Source: Wenzhouxiangella sp. XN24 (GTDB lineage: Bacteria; Pseudomonadota; Gammaproteobacteria; Steroidobacterales; XN24). From it: DNA of 64,000 bases. A model generated the notes under the pieces. That model searched no databases. It saw only the letters and a program-made list of their open reading frames with translations, and was not told the origin of the DNA. The stretch spans positions 186,001 through 250,000 of the forward strand of contig NZ_JAAMFG010000021.1 of the NCBI RefSeq assembly GCF_011064545.1. Direction: 5' to 3'. The translations under genes and the position numbers were made by a program. Below, in pieces: positions 11,733 through 20,973 of this stretch (its first letter is position 1; the number at the start of each line of letters is the position of its first letter).

Positions 11733-13163
11733 TTGGCCAAGCGCACCAAGATCGTCGCGACGCTCGGTCCGGCCACGGATGCGCCTGGTGTGCTCGAGGC
11801 GCTCCTGCGGGCCGGCGTCGACGTCGTGCGCATCAATTTCTCGCATGGCAGCAACGTGGAGCGCAGGCGACGCATCGAAGCCATCCGCGCGGCCGCGGCG
11901 CGGGTCGGCCGGGACGTGGCGATACTCGGCGACCTGCAGGGGCCGAAGATTCGCGTGGAGTGTTTCCGTGGCGGTTCCGTGGAACTGCGCGAAGGCGATC
12001 TTTTCGCCCTCGACGCCTCGCTTGCGCCCGACGCCGGCGACGAGCACGCGGTCGGGCTTGCGTACAAGGCCCTGCCCGCGGATGTCCGTCCCGGCGACGT
12101 GCTGCTGCTCAACGACGGGGCGATCACCCTGGAAGTCGAGCAGGTCGCTGGGCCGCGTGTCTCATGCCGGGTGCGCGCCGGTGGCATCCTGTCGGATCAC
12201 AAGGGCATCAATCGTCTCGGCGGCGGGCTCTCGGCCGGGGCGCTGACGGACAAGGACCGCGAGGATATTCGTACCGCGGCCGAGCTGGGAGTCGATTTCC
12301 TCGCGGTATCTTTTCCGCGCGATGCCGCAGACATGGAAGAGACCCGCAGCCTGCTGCATGCCGCCGGCGGGCGGGCGCTGCTGGTGGCGAAGATCGAGCG
12401 CGCGGAGGCCGTGGAAAACATCGCGGAGATCGTGCGCGCCAGCGACGTCGTGATGGTCGCGCGCGGCGACCTCGGCGTGGAGATCGGCTTCGCCGAGGTG
12501 CCCGGCGTGCAGAAGAACATCATCCGCGTGGCCCGCGCCATGAACCGGGTGGTGATCACCGCGACGCAGATGATGGAATCCATGATCCACGAGCAGATTC
12601 CGACGCGCGCCGAGGTGTCCGACGTCGCCAACGCCGTCATCGACGGCACGGACGCCGTCATGCTGTCCGGCGAGACGGCCATCGGCCGCTATCCCGTGAA
12701 GGCGGTGGAGGCCATGGCCAGCGCCTGCGTGGCGGCGGAAAAGCAGCGCGCGACCTCGATTTCGCATCACCGCATGGACGATGTGTTCGAGCGTATCGAC
12801 GAGGCGATCGCGATGGCGACCATGTATGTCGCGAACCATCTCGATGTAAAAGCGATCGTCGCCCTGACGGAGTCCGGGAGCACGGCCTTGTGGATGTCGC
12901 GCATCCGTTCGGGGATCCCGATCCATGCCTTCAGCCGCAGCGAGAGCACCCGGCGCCGCGTGGCGATGTATCGCGGCGTCTATCCCGTGAGTTTCGATGT
13001 GCTGGCGGAGCCGGACGGCAGTTTTGCCGCCATCTGCCGGACGCTCATCGCCCGCGGGATTGCCGCGGTCGGGGATCGCATCCTGCTCACCGAGGGCCAT
13101 GAGGCCGGCGTCGCGGGGGGCACCAACACGATGAAGATTCTCACCGTCGAGGCGCCGGCCTAG
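11733..13163 (+). CDS. pyk: Pyruvate kinase
   Basis: Final glycolytic step, phosphoenolpyruvate plus ADP to pyruvate and ATP. It has 476 residues. The start is TTG 11733 (AKRTKIVATLGPATD); no ATG lies near the conserved N-terminus. Visible signatures are RINFSHG, a B-domain, the catalytic-lysine segment AKIERAEAVENI, the metal-binding MVARGDLGVEIG and the PTRAEVSDVANAVIDGTDA helix. A C-terminal allosteric-type domain follows. It is the last gene of tkt-gap-pgk-pyk. A class II aldolase (fba) often follows in related genomes but is absent here, where a convergent SulP gene begins instead. Confidence 0.96.
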   Translation: MAKRTKIVATLGPATDAPGVLEALLRAGVDVVRINFSHGSNVERRRRIEAIRAAAARVGRDVAILGDLQGPKIRVECFRGGSVELREGDLFALDASLAPDAGDEHAVGLAYKALPADVRPGDVLLLNDGAITLEVEQVAGPRVSCRVRAGGILSDHKGINRLGGGLSAGALTDKDREDIRTAAELGVDFLAVSFPRDAADMEETRSLLHAAGGRALLVAKIERAEAVENIAEIVRASDVVMVARGDLGVEIGFAEVPGVQKNIIRVARAMNRVVITATQMMESMIHEQIPTRAEVSDVANAVIDGTDAVMLSGETAIGRYPVKAVEAMASACVAAEKQRATSISHHRMDDVFERIDEAIAMATMYVANHLDVKAIVALTESGSTALWMSRIRSGIPIHAFSRSESTRRRVAMYRGVYPVSFDVLAEPDGSFAAICRTLIARGIAAVGDRILLTEGHEAGVAGGTNTMKILTVEAPA

Positions 13164-13205
13164 CCGCAGGGCCCGGTCCTTTCCTGGTGGGTGGCCTTCC
13201 CGGGC

Positions 13206-14951
13206 CTAGATCGGGATCAGTTCCTTCTCGCGTTCCGCGGCCCGCGTCAGCGCGGTGACCGCCGCCTGCGGCGTGGGGAACACCTGGCCGGGCGCCATGT
13301 GCTCGAAGATTCGGGTACGGCGCAGGCGGTCCAGCACCGGGCCCTTCACGTCGGCGAGATGGATGGTGACGCCCGACTCCCGCAGCGTGTCGATCGCCAC
13401 CTGCAGCACTTTCAACGCGCTGGAATCGACGAAGCCCACGCCGCTCATCACCAGCACCAGGTGTTGCACCCCGGGGCGTTTCTGGAACTCCCGCGTCAGC
13501 ATGTCCTGCACATGGCCGACGTTGGCGAAGTAGAGATTTTCGTCTACACGCACGAGCAGGATGTCCGGCCAGGTCTCCACCTTGTGGCGCTCGATGCTGC
13601 GGAACTCGGTGGAGTGCGGCAGTCGTCCGACGATGGCGATGTTGGGATGTCCGGTGCGCCACAGGTACAGGAGCACCGACAGCAGCACGCCCATCACGAG
13701 TCCGGCCTCGACGCCATAGGCGAGCACCCCGAGGAAGGTGACGAGGTTGGAGGCTCCGTCCGCCTTGCTGTAGCGCCAGGTCTCGGGGATCGACCGCAGG
13801 TCGACCAGCCCGGCGACGGCGACGATAATGACCGCCGCGAGCACGGCCTTCGGCAGGCCGCTGAAGGCCGGCGTGAAGAGCAGCAGCGTGGCGGCGGTGA
13901 ACAGCGCCAGGAATATGGAGGCGAGCTGGCTGTGGGCGCCGGAATTGAAATTCACCATGCTGCGGCTGAAGCTGCCCGCGACGGGCAGGGCGCCGGAGAG
14001 GGCGGAGCCGACGTTGGCGCTGCCCAGCGCGAGCAGTTCCTGGTCGGCATCGATCGACTGGCGTCGCCGGCCCGCCAGGTACTTGCTGATGCTCACGCTC
14101 TCGACGAACACGATGATGCTGATCAGCGCGGCCGATGGCAGCAGCGCGATCCATGCGCCGGCGCCGGGCATGGTGATGTCCAGCACGGGTGGACGCGCGC
14201 TGATCTCGCCGACCACCGGCACGCGCTCCAGCCCCAGGCCCCATACGGCGATAGCCCCGAGCACCAGCACCAGCACCGGGGAGAAACGCGCGAACATGAC
14301 GTGGCGCCGCCGGCCGCCGCGCACCGTGCCGATCGTCAGCAGCAGGAAGCCGAGTGCGACGCCGCCGAGGACGAGGGTCTGGGGATTCAGAATCGCGGCC
14401 CGGCCGCCGAGGTAGGCGAGCATTTCGTGTGGCTGCAGGCCCGAGGGCAACTCGATGCCGGCGAAGTGACGCAGCTGGTCGGCCATGATGACGATGGCCG
14501 CGCCGCTGGAAAAACCGGTCAGCACGGGCTGGCTGAGCAGGTTGGCAAACACGCCGAGCTTGATGATGCCCATGGCGAGCAGGATCAGGCCCGACAAGGC
14601 GGACAGGATGACCGCGCCCGCGACCGGGTCGATGCCCGCCCCGGCACCCGCCATGGCGGCGGCCACCATGATCGCCGCGATCGACGTCGGGCCGATGGAA
14701 AGGTCGCGGCTGGTGCCGAGCAGGGCGTAGAGCACCGCCGGCAGAATCGATGCGTACAGGCCGACGACCGGCGGCAGACCCGCGATCATCGCGTAGGCCA
14801 GGCCCTGGGGCACGAGCAACACGGTCGTGATGGCGCCGGCAAAAATATCCGCCGCCAGGTCCTTCCGGGTGGTCAGGCGCACCCAGTGGACGATGGGAAA
14901 AAATTTCAGGATTCCGGAGGGCACGGGCGGCAGCCTGGCAAGTGCAGGCAT
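13206..14951 (-). CDS. SulP-family anion transporter with STAS domain
   Basis: An inner-membrane SLC26/SulP transporter of 581 residues, full length. The first ~420 residues form the transport domain with many membrane helices. The conserved N-terminal stretch LVPQGLAYAMIAGLPPVVGLY and GTSRDLSIGPTS are typical. A STAS domain follows (about 445-560), with the VDSSAL segment that resembles the phosphorylatable Ser of anti-sigma antagonists. Members carry sulfate, bicarbonate, nitrate or dicarboxylates; the substrate cannot be told here. No carbonic anhydrase is adjacent, as is sometimes seen with bicarbonate types. It ends convergently 42 bases from pyk. Confidence 0.93.
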   Translation of the reverse strand: MPALARLPPVPSGILKFFPIVHWVRLTTRKDLAADIFAGAITTVLLVPQGLAYAMIAGLPPVVGLYASILPAVLYALLGTSRDLSIGPTSIAAIMVAAAMAGAGAGIDPVAGAVILSALSGLILLAMGIIKLGVFANLLSQPVLTGFSSGAAIVIMADQLRHFAGIELPSGLQPHEMLAYLGGRAAILNPQTLVLGGVALGFLLLTIGTVRGGRRRHVMFARFSPVLVLVLGAIAVWGLGLERVPVVGEISARPPVLDITMPGAGAWIALLPSAALISIIVFVESVSISKYLAGRRRQSIDADQELLALGSANVGSALSGALPVAGSFSRSMVNFNSGAHSQLASIFLALFTAATLLLFTPAFSGLPKAVLAAVIIVAVAGLVDLRSIPETWRYSKADGASNLVTFLGVLAYGVEAGLVMGVLLSVLLYLWRTGHPNIAIVGRLPHSTEFRSIERHKVETWPDILLVRVDENLYFANVGHVQDMLTREFQKRPGVQHLVLVMSGVGFVDSSALKVLQVAIDTLRESGVTIHLADVKGPVLDRLRRTRIFEHMAPGQVFPTPQAAVTALTRAAEREKELIPI

Positions 14952-15053
14952 GCACGATAGTTAAACGCGCGGCGGGGGGTCAAGCGCGATGCCGCGGAAA
15001 GGCGTCCCGGGGTGCGCCACACCGAGTCCGTGCCGGGCCGCGGCGGGGTTGAA

Positions 15054-15587
15054 TCAGCCCCCGCCGCTGAGCGCGACGATGTCGCTCAGGACTTCCTCCG
15101 AGTGCTTGTTCACATCGACCTTCTCGTAGTGGCGCGCCACGACGCCGTCCGGCGAAATGAGAAAAGTCTGGCGGCTGGCGAGCTTGACGAGCCCGAAGTT
15201 GCGCAATACGCCGTATCGCTCGGCGGTGGCGCCGCCAGTGTCTGCAAGCAGCGTGAAGGGCAGGCCGTGCTTGGCGGCAAACGCCTCGTGTGTCTCGACG
15301 TCATCCAGGCTGATGCCGACGATTTCCGCGCCGTTGTTGCGGAAGGCGAAGATGTTGTCGCGGAACTCGCAAGCCTGCGTCGTGCAGCCGGGCGTATCGT
15401 CTTTCGGATAGAAGTACAGCACCAGCCACTTGCCGCTGTAATCCGCCAGGCGGCGGACCTCCCCTTCCTGGTCGGGCAACGCGAAATCCGGGGCCGGCGA
15501 TCCCTCGGCCGGCGAACCCTGCGCCACGGGCGATACGAGCGTCGCGCAAAGCAGCAGCGCAAGGGCGAAAGACGGCAGTCGGTTCAT
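15054..15587 (-). CDS. Peroxiredoxin of the Bcp/PrxQ type with an export signal
   Basis: A thiol peroxidase of 177 residues that reduces hydrogen peroxide and organic peroxides. The peroxidatic Cys68 is in DDTPGCTTQAC and a second Cys73 five residues later fits the atypical 2-Cys Bcp arrangement. Ordinary Bcp is cytosolic and about 155 residues. This one has an extra N-terminus (MNRLPSFALALLLCATLVSP) that looks like a signal peptide, with cleavage expected near residues 23-25, so it probably acts in the periplasm. It lies 51 bases after rapZ on the same strand. Confidence 0.92.
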   Translation of the reverse strand: MNRLPSFALALLLCATLVSPVAQGSPAEGSPAPDFALPDQEGEVRRLADYSGKWLVLYFYPKDDTPGCTTQACEFRDNIFAFRNNGAEIVGISLDDVETHEAFAAKHGLPFTLLADTGGATAERYGVLRNFGLVKLASRQTFLISPDGVVARHYEKVDVNKHSEEVLSDIVALSGGG

Positions 15588-15638
15588 GATCTTGTCCTGT
15601 TTCGAAGGAGCAGGTACGAGGTTTCGCGCGACGCGATG

Positions 15639-16547
15639 CTACGGATTCCGCGAACCCGGCGCCATCGCACTCCTGGCCAGCCGTTCCAGCCCGGTGTGCC
15701 GCACCGTCACGCCGGGAAACTCGTCCTGGAAACGTTCGGCGAGGCGTTCGGCCAGGTACACGGAGCGGTGGCGTCCGCCGGTGCAGCCGATCGCCACGGT
15801 CAGGTAACTGCGGTTCGCCGCTTCGATGTGGCCCAGCCAGGTGCCCAGGAACCGCGTGATGTCATCCAGGTAGGCCTGGACTTCGGCGCGGGCCGCGAGG
15901 AAATCGACCACGCCGGCCTCGCGCCCGGTCAGGGCGCGCAGGGCCGGTTCCCAGTAGGGATTCGGCAGGAAGCGGGCATCGAAGACGAAGTCCGCGTCCT
16001 TGGGAATGCCCTGGCGGAAGCCGAAGGACTCGAACTGCAGCGAGACCTGGTTGCGCGGTTGCTTTGCCACCCGGTCGCGCACCAGGTCGCGGAGCTCGTG
16101 GACGCTCATCGTGCTCGTGTCCAGCACGAAGTCCGCCGACTCGGCCAGCGGTGCGAGCAGGTTCTGTTCGAAGCGGATCGCTTCGGCCAGCGTCCGGTCG
16201 CCGTCGTCGTCGGGGGTGTGGGGATGCCGGCGCCGCGTATCCAGGTAGCGTTGGACGAGCACGGGCTCGGAGGCATGCAGGAACACCAGCTGGCAGTGGA
16301 TCCCCCGTTCGCGCAGATCGGCCAGGAGCCTGCGGGTCACCGGCAGGTCCTCGGGGCGGGGCCGCGTATCCAGGCCGATGGCCAGCCGGTTGAACTTGGC
16401 ATCGTCGCCTTCGACCAGTTCGGTGACCACCATCGAGAGGATCCGCGCCGGCACGTTGTCGAGCGTGTACCACTCGAGATCCTCGAGCATGGCCAGCGCA
16501 ACGCTTTTGCCGGAACCCGACAGGCCGCTGACGATCACGAGTTCCAT
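15639..16547 (-). CDS. rapZ: RNase adapter / nucleotide-binding protein RapZ
   Basis: P-loop protein of 302 residues that in E. coli binds the GlmZ small RNA and hands it to RNase E, tuning glucosamine-6-phosphate synthesis for cell-wall precursors. The Walker A motif GLSGSGKS spans residues 8-15, and the C-terminal RNA-binding domain contains IGCTGGRHRSVYLAE. Length and order after ptsN match the rpoN locus of many gammaproteobacteria. In E. coli npr follows; here a peroxiredoxin follows, and no HPr/NPr gene is visible. Confidence 0.96.
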   Translation of the reverse strand: MELVIVSGLSGSGKSVALAMLEDLEWYTLDNVPARILSMVVTELVEGDDAKFNRLAIGLDTRPRPEDLPVTRRLLADLRERGIHCQLVFLHASEPVLVQRYLDTRRRHPHTPDDDGDRTLAEAIRFEQNLLAPLAESADFVLDTSTMSVHELRDLVRDRVAKQPRNQVSLQFESFGFRQGIPKDADFVFDARFLPNPYWEPALRALTGREAGVVDFLAARAEVQAYLDDITRFLGTWLGHIEAANRSYLTVAIGCTGGRHRSVYLAERLAERFQDEFPGVTVRHTGLERLARSAMAPGSRNP

Positions 16548-16563
16548 CGTCAGCGCCCGCTGG

Positions 16564-17043
16564 TCATGACGCGGCGGCCCGTCGCGCAGGGTCCGGCGCG
16601 GTCAGCAGTTCGTAGATCGCCCGGCTCGAAGTGGCGCCCCGCAGGGCGGTCGCCAGCGTGCGGTCGGCAAACGCGGTCGCCACCAGCGAGACTTCCTCGT
16701 GATGGCAGCCGGCATTGTCCGCCGGCGCAGGCACGAGCAGGCCGAAGATCAGGTCGACGGGTTCGCGGTCGGGCATGTCGAAATCCACCGGGCGCGACAG
16801 CTTCAGGAAAGCCCCGATCGGCTCTTCGAGATCGGGCAGCCGTCCATGGGGGATCGCGATGCCGTTCTCGATGGCCGTGCAACCGAGTTTTTCCCGCTTG
16901 ATGAGGCTCTGGAACACATCGCCCTGGTCGATATCGGTCGCGGAGGACAGCAGTTCGCTGAGCACGTCCAGCGCGTGTTTCTTGCTGCGGGCTTCGACGT
17001 TGCAGAGCACGCGGCCGGGCAGCAGGAGGGATTGGAAGGTCAT
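16564..17043 (-). CDS. ptsN: Nitrogen-PTS EIIA component
   Basis: EIIA(Ntr), a regulatory phosphocarrier of 159 residues, close to the 163 of E. coli. The phosphorylated histidine is His66 in GIAIPHGRLP. This protein receives phosphate from EI(Ntr)/NPr and in enterics controls potassium transport and, with RapZ, cell-envelope sugar supply. I chose ATG 17043 (MTFQSLLLPG), which fits the family start; the open frame runs further upstream only because it overlaps hpf in another frame. It is 29 bases after hpf and 16 bases before rapZ. Confidence 0.95.
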   Translation of the reverse strand: MTFQSLLLPGRVLCNVEARSKKHALDVLSELLSSATDIDQGDVFQSLIKREKLGCTAIENGIAIPHGRLPDLEEPIGAFLKLSRPVDFDMPDREPVDLIFGLLVPAPADNAGCHHEEVSLVATAFADRTLATALRGATSSRAIYELLTAPDPARRAAAS

Positions 17044-17072
17044 GGGGGCACCGGGGTGGAGGGGGCGTGGAC

Positions 17073-17390
17073 TCAGGCGCTGCGCGGGCGCCCGGCCCCG
17101 TTGTGGTGATCCGTCAGCTTGTCCTTGTGGCGACGAACCTGGCGGTCGAGGCGGTCGATCATGCCGTCGATCGCGGCATACATGTCTTCTTCCACCGCGG
17201 CCGCATGCAGGGTGTCGCCCGCGACGCGCAGCGTGGCTTCGGCCTGGTGACGGAGCTTCTCGACGGTGAGGACGCAATGGACATCGATCAGGTTGTCAAA
17301 ATGCCGGACGACCTTGTCCATCTTGCTATGCACGTAATCGCGCAACGGCTCGGTGATATCGACGTGGTGACCGGTCAAGTTGATCTGCAT
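17073..17390 (-). CDS. hpf: Ribosome hibernation-promoting factor (short form)
   Basis: A 105-residue member of the HPF/YfiA family, which binds the decoding centre of the 30S subunit and helps form 100S dimers in stationary phase. The N-terminal MQINLTGHHVDITEPLRDYV and the basic helix DGMIDRLDRQVRRHKDKLTDH are typical. It is the short form, lacking the dimerisation domain of long HPF. In the first description of this locus it was called a modulator of sigma-54 because it follows rpoN. A good AAGGAG site (in CTCCTTCGGAG on the plus strand) precedes the ATG. Confidence 0.95.
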   Translation of the reverse strand: MQINLTGHHVDITEPLRDYVHSKMDKVVRHFDNLIDVHCVLTVEKLRHQAEATLRVAGDTLHAAAVEEDMYAAIDGMIDRLDRQVRRHKDKLTDHHNGAGRPRSA

Positions 17391-17512
17391 GATGGACTCC
17401 TTCGGAGTGTTGGAACCGTCCTGGACGGCGGCTCTTGTTTCAATCCTATTCTAGTGGCTGGCTTGCTACGCTGGCTAGGGAGGGTTTTTCGCCGTGGAAA
17501 GCGGTTTTCGAC

Positions 17513-18973
17513 CTAGCGGATGGTCACGCGCCGGCGTTCGTTCGATGACGGAAATCCCATGGATTCCCGATACTTGGCGACTGTGCGGCGCGCCACTTCG
17601 ATACCTTCCTGCACGAGTGCACGGGTGAGGGCGCTGTCGGACAGGGGCTTGGCGGGGTCCTCTTCGGCAATGAGCTTGCGGATCCGGGCACGGATGGCCG
17701 TGGACGAAATGCTCTCCCCGTCGCTGCCGGATACCTGGCTGGAGAAGAAGTACCTGAATTCGTAGACCCCCCGCGGCGTATGCATATATTTGCCGGTCGT
17801 GGCGCGGGACACGGTCGATTCGTGCAGCTCGAGCGCGTCGGCGATCTCGCGCAGCACCAGGGGCCGCATGCCTTCCTCGCCACGTTCGAGGAATTGTTCC
17901 TGGTGGGAGACGATGGCGCGCGCCACGCGGATGAGCGTCTCGTTGCGGATTTCCAGGCTCTTCACCAGCCAGCGGGCTTCCTGCAGCTGGGTCCGCAGCG
18001 TCGAATACTCGCCCCCCCGGCCCAGGCTGCCCGCATAGGCTGCGTTCACCCGGAGCCGGGGGGCGATGGCCGGGTTGACGTCGACCCGCCAGCCCGACTC
18101 GTCGCGCCGCACAAAAACGTCCGGGACGATGTACTCCGGCGGACGGGTGTCGGCCGCGCCGCCGGGGCGCGGGTTGAGCGAGCGCAGCAAGGCCACTGCA
18201 TGTTCGAGCTGTTCCACGCTGCACCCAAGGCGCCGGCGTATGGTTGCGTAATCCTGCTCACCGAGCTCCACGAGGCATTCGGAGGCCAGGCGGCGCACCA
18301 GTTCCAGGTCCGGGGTGTCCGGTGCGAACGGCGCGAGCTGCAGCAACAGGCACTCCGAGAGGTCGCGCGCGCCGACGCCGAGCGGGTCGAAGCGTTGCAC
18401 ACAGGCCAGCACGCGCTCGACCTCGTCCACGTCGGTGACCAGTTCGGGCGCGAGATTGGTGCAGATGTCCTCGAGGCTTTCCGTCAGGTAACCGTCGTCG
18501 TCGATCGCATCGACCAGCATCGTGGCGATGTATTTCCGGTCGCCCTCGGGGAAGGCGACATCCAGCTGTGCGATCAGGTGGTCGCGCAGGGAGCTGCCGC
18601 TGACGTCAGCGTAATCCCGCTGGTCTTCGCCGTCGCCGCGACCCTGCCCCGAGCCGCTGTAACCCGAGCCGAAATCCGACACGTCGGCGTAGGACACATC
18701 GTCATCGAACCGTTCCGGCGTGTCCGTGCCGCTCTCGGCGGACTGCGCCGCAGGCGTTTCCCGCAATGCATCCGAGGGCGTTTTCTGCTCGCCCTTGGCC
18801 GGGGCCAGTTCCAGGCCGTCGTCCATCTCGAGCATGACATTCTTCTCGAGCGCCTCGCGGAGTTCGGCCTGCAGATCGAGCACCGGCAGCTGCAGCAGCC
18901 GGATGGCCATCTGCAGCTGGGGCGTGAGCGTCAGCTGCTGGCCGAGTTTGAGTTGTAGCGATTGCTTCATCAT
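17513..18973 (-). CDS. rpoN: RNA polymerase sigma-54 factor
   Basis: Sigma-54 directs transcription from -24/-12 promoters with enhancer-binding ATPases, for nitrogen, motility and pilus genes. From ATG 18973 the protein has 486 residues. The N-terminal region I is Gln/Leu-rich (KQSLQLKLGQQLTLTPQLQMAI), an acidic region II follows, then the core-binding domain, a helix-turn-helix and the C-terminal RpoN box ARRTVAKYRESMG with the conserved SSNERRR end. The open frame extends upstream to 19045, but the extra residues are lptB sequence in another frame. A tandem ATGATG makes the exact start ambiguous by one codon. Confidence 0.96.
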   Translation of the reverse strand: MMKQSLQLKLGQQLTLTPQLQMAIRLLQLPVLDLQAELREALEKNVMLEMDDGLELAPAKGEQKTPSDALRETPAAQSAESGTDTPERFDDDVSYADVSDFGSGYSGSGQGRGDGEDQRDYADVSGSSLRDHLIAQLDVAFPEGDRKYIATMLVDAIDDDGYLTESLEDICTNLAPELVTDVDEVERVLACVQRFDPLGVGARDLSECLLLQLAPFAPDTPDLELVRRLASECLVELGEQDYATIRRRLGCSVEQLEHAVALLRSLNPRPGGAADTRPPEYIVPDVFVRRDESGWRVDVNPAIAPRLRVNAAYAGSLGRGGEYSTLRTQLQEARWLVKSLEIRNETLIRVARAIVSHQEQFLERGEEGMRPLVLREIADALELHESTVSRATTGKYMHTPRGVYEFRYFFSSQVSGSDGESISSTAIRARIRKLIAEEDPAKPLSDSALTRALVQEGIEVARRTVAKYRESMGFPSSNERRRVTIR

Positions 18974-18983
18974 CGAACGGTCA

Positions 18984-19709
18984 TCACAGGCGGAAGTGCT
19001 CGCCGAGGTAGACCTCGCGAACCTGCCGGTTGGCCAGTATCTCATCTGCAGTGCCGGACGCGATGACCTCGCCGGCGTTGAGGATGAAAGCGCGGCCGCA
19101 AATACCGAGTGTTTCCCGCACGTTATGATCCGTGATCAGCACACCGATGCCCCGGTCGCGCAGCTGCCCGATGATGCGCTGGATGTCGATGACGGAGATC
19201 GGGTCGACGCCGGCGAACGGCTCGTCCAGCAGGATGAAAGCGGGCTCGGCGGCCAGCGCGCGGGCAATCTCGACCCGGCGGCGCTCACCCCCGGAAAGGC
19301 TCAGGCCCTTGCCGTCGCGGATATGGCCGATATTGAGTTCCTCGAGCAGCTCTTCCAGTGCCTGTCGCCGACCGAGCGTGTCGAGGTCCTTGCGTGTCTG
19401 GAGCACGCCGAGCACGTTCTGTTCCACCGTCAGCCCACGAAACACCGAGGCCTCCTGGGGCAGGTAGCCGACGCCGAGGCGCGCCCGGCGATGCATCGGC
19501 AAGGCCGTGAGTTCGGTGTCGTCGAGCAGGATGCGGCCGCTGTCGCAGGGCACGAGCCCGACGATCATGTAAAACGCCGTGGTCTTCCCGGCGCCATTCG
19601 GCCCGAGCAGTCCCACCACCTCGCCGCTCGAGATGGACAGCGACAGGTCGCGCACCACCTGCCGCGAGCGATAGCGCTTGGAGATGCCCTCGGCGCGCAG
19701 CGTTCTCAT
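18984..19709 (-). CDS. lptB: LPS export ABC transporter ATP-binding protein
   Basis: The ATPase of the LptB2FG complex, which extracts LPS from the inner membrane and pushes it along the LptC-LptA-LptD bridge. It has 241 residues, the usual length. Walker A is GPNGAGKTT (36-44), the ABC signature is [15 protein letters not shown] and Walker B is [13 protein letters not shown]. The start overlaps the lptA stop by four bases (ATGA), and rpoN begins ten bases after its stop. Confidence 0.97.
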   Translation of the reverse strand: MRTLRAEGISKRYRSRQVVRDLSLSISSGEVVGLLGPNGAGKTTAFYMIVGLVPCDSGRILLDDTELTALPMHRRARLGVGYLPQEASVFRGLTVEQNVLGVLQTRKDLDTLGRRQALEELLEELNIGHIRDGKGLSLSGGERRRVEIARALAAEPAFILLDEPFAGVDPISVIDIQRIIGQLRDRGIGVLITDHNVRETLGICGRAFILNAGEVIASGTADEILANRQVREVYLGEHFRL

Positions 19710-20437
19710 GGCGCACTCGTCCCGTCGGGCGGCGGTTCGTCGGGCGGCGGTTCGTCGGGATCCCCGGACGCCTCGCCGGGAACATCGTCGCCCGGCGTTT
19801 CCTCCGCGTCGCCCGGCGGCGTGATGATGATCCGGACGCGTTCGCTGCCTTCATCGTCGGCGCTGGCGATGAGCCGGTCTTCGGCGATGCGGTAGAGCAA
19901 TCGGCCACCGCTGACTTCGCGCAGGCCGTCCCGCAACGCCGCCTGCCCCGACAGCTCCAGGATGCCTTCGGAGAGGTCGTAGGTGATGCGATTGGCCGTA
20001 CCCCGCACCACCCGCGGCTCAGGCTCGGGCAGCGTTCGCGTGAAGCGTGCCGGCGCGCCTTCGGCGGTGGCCGCAGCGAGACGATGATCTATGAAGCTCG
20101 CCGTGGCGCGCTCCGATTCGATTTCGCCCATCGGGCTGCTGATACGGACGTCGCCGCGGAACAGCCAGCTGCCGTCGGAAAAGTCGAGATCGCGCGATTC
20201 CGCGACGTCGGCCGAGATCACCATGTCGCCCTGCTGAATGCGCACTTGCTGGAATACCAGGCGCTCGTTGCGGCGATCGAAGTCCGACGAGGCCGCTTCG
20301 AGATTGATTTCCTCCTGCTGGGCGAGCGCGGCAGGCACGCCGAACACCGCCAGCGCGGCTGCCAGCGTTGCCGCGAGGGCGCCCGCGGGCGTCGGCGCGA
20401 TGGGCCGGCGGCGGGAATCAGGGGAGGAAGCGACCAT
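19706..20437 (-). CDS. lptA: LPS transport periplasmic protein LptA
   Basis: Periplasmic bridge protein carrying LPS between LptC and LptD. It has 243 residues, longer than the E. coli protein (185). A signal peptide ends near ALAQQEE (about residue 40). The OstA/LptA beta-jellyroll domain covers about 43-185 ([19 protein letters not shown] through [18 protein letters not shown]). The extra length is an acidic, proline-rich tail ending [12 protein letters not shown], encoded by a 15-bp tandem repeat and probably disordered. The start overlaps the end of lptC by 20 bases. Confidence 0.92.
   Translation of the reverse strand: MVASSPDSRRRPIAPTPAGALAATLAAALAVFGVPAALAQQEEINLEAASSDFDRRNERLVFQQVRIQQGDMVISADVAESRDLDFSDGSWLFRGDVRISSPMGEIESERATASFIDHRLAAATAEGAPARFTRTLPEPEPRVVRGTANRITYDLSEGILELSGQAALRDGLREVSGGRLLYRIAEDRLIASADDEGSERVRIIITPPGDAEETPGDDVPGEASGDPDEPPPDEPPPDGTSAP
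19724..19753 (-). repeat. 15-bp tandem repeat in the lptA 3' end
   Basis: Two identical 15-base units (plus-strand GTCGGGCGGCGGTTC) in direct tandem, followed by a partial third copy. They encode the DEPPP repeats of the LptA tail, so the copy number could vary without shifting the frame. Confidence 0.85.
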
Positions 20438-20972
20438 GGACCTCGGATTGTAACTGCAGCCGCTCCTCCAGCAAGTAAGCGACCATGCCGACGGCCGTGA
20501 CCTGCTGCGGCCCGACCGTCAGTTCCACCGGGGCGTCGGTGCGCGCGATGTTGGCGGGGATGTCGATCCGCAGCCGCTCGGTGGTCAGCGATGTCGAGTC
20601 GTGGTCGCTGGACTCGCTGAGCACATTGACGCCGCCGAAGAGCTGCAGCTGGTCCTGGTCCGCGGACAGCACGCCTTCCGGCGCGGTCAGCAGCCACGGA
20701 TTCGGGGAGTAGACGTTGTACTCCACCCGGACGTCGTTCAGCAGGGTCGGTCCGTCGAGAGAACGCTGACGGATTTCCTGCGCGATCAGGCGGTACTGCG
20801 GCAGGCCGTCAGGGCCCGCAGTCGTTATCTGCGCTTCGGTCATGTAGAAGCCGTCGCCGGCCGGAGTCTCCTCGATCTGGGCGGGCGCCTCCGTGAAGCG
20901 CTGGTTGAGCCACCATGCACCCATGGCCAGGCCGGCGAGCAGCACGAACCAGATCCGTCCGCCGCCGCGCAC
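20418..20972 (-). CDS. lptC: LPS export protein LptC
   Basis: Bitopic inner-membrane protein that receives LPS from LptB2FG and passes it to LptA. I chose GTG 20972, which follows the kdsC stop by a single base. It gives 184 residues beginning VRGGGRIWFVLLAGLAMGAWW, meaning a single N-terminal membrane anchor and a periplasmic jellyroll domain, as in the 191-residue E. coli protein. Longer in-frame starts would run through kdsC and add a low-complexity stretch foreign to the family. The YMTEAQITT and LLTAPEGVLSADQDQLQLFG segments are typical. Confidence 0.92.
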   Translation of the reverse strand: MRGGGRIWFVLLAGLAMGAWWLNQRFTEAPAQIEETPAGDGFYMTEAQITTAGPDGLPQYRLIAQEIRQRSLDGPTLLNDVRVEYNVYSPNPWLLTAPEGVLSADQDQLQLFGGVNVLSESSDHDSTSLTTERLRIDIPANIARTDAPVELTVGPQQVTAVGMVAYLLEERLQLQSEVHGRFLP

Positions 20973-20973
20973 C

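Noticed and set aside
9507-12047. Minus-strand open frame of about 850 codons across gap and pgk
   Set aside because: Shadow of well-supported plus-strand genes; no start site or homology visible.
13164-13205. GGCCCGG / CCGGGCC inverted repeat between pyk and the SulP gene as a terminator
   Set aside because: Only seven pairs with a loop of over 20 bases and no T-run; not convincing in GC-rich DNA.
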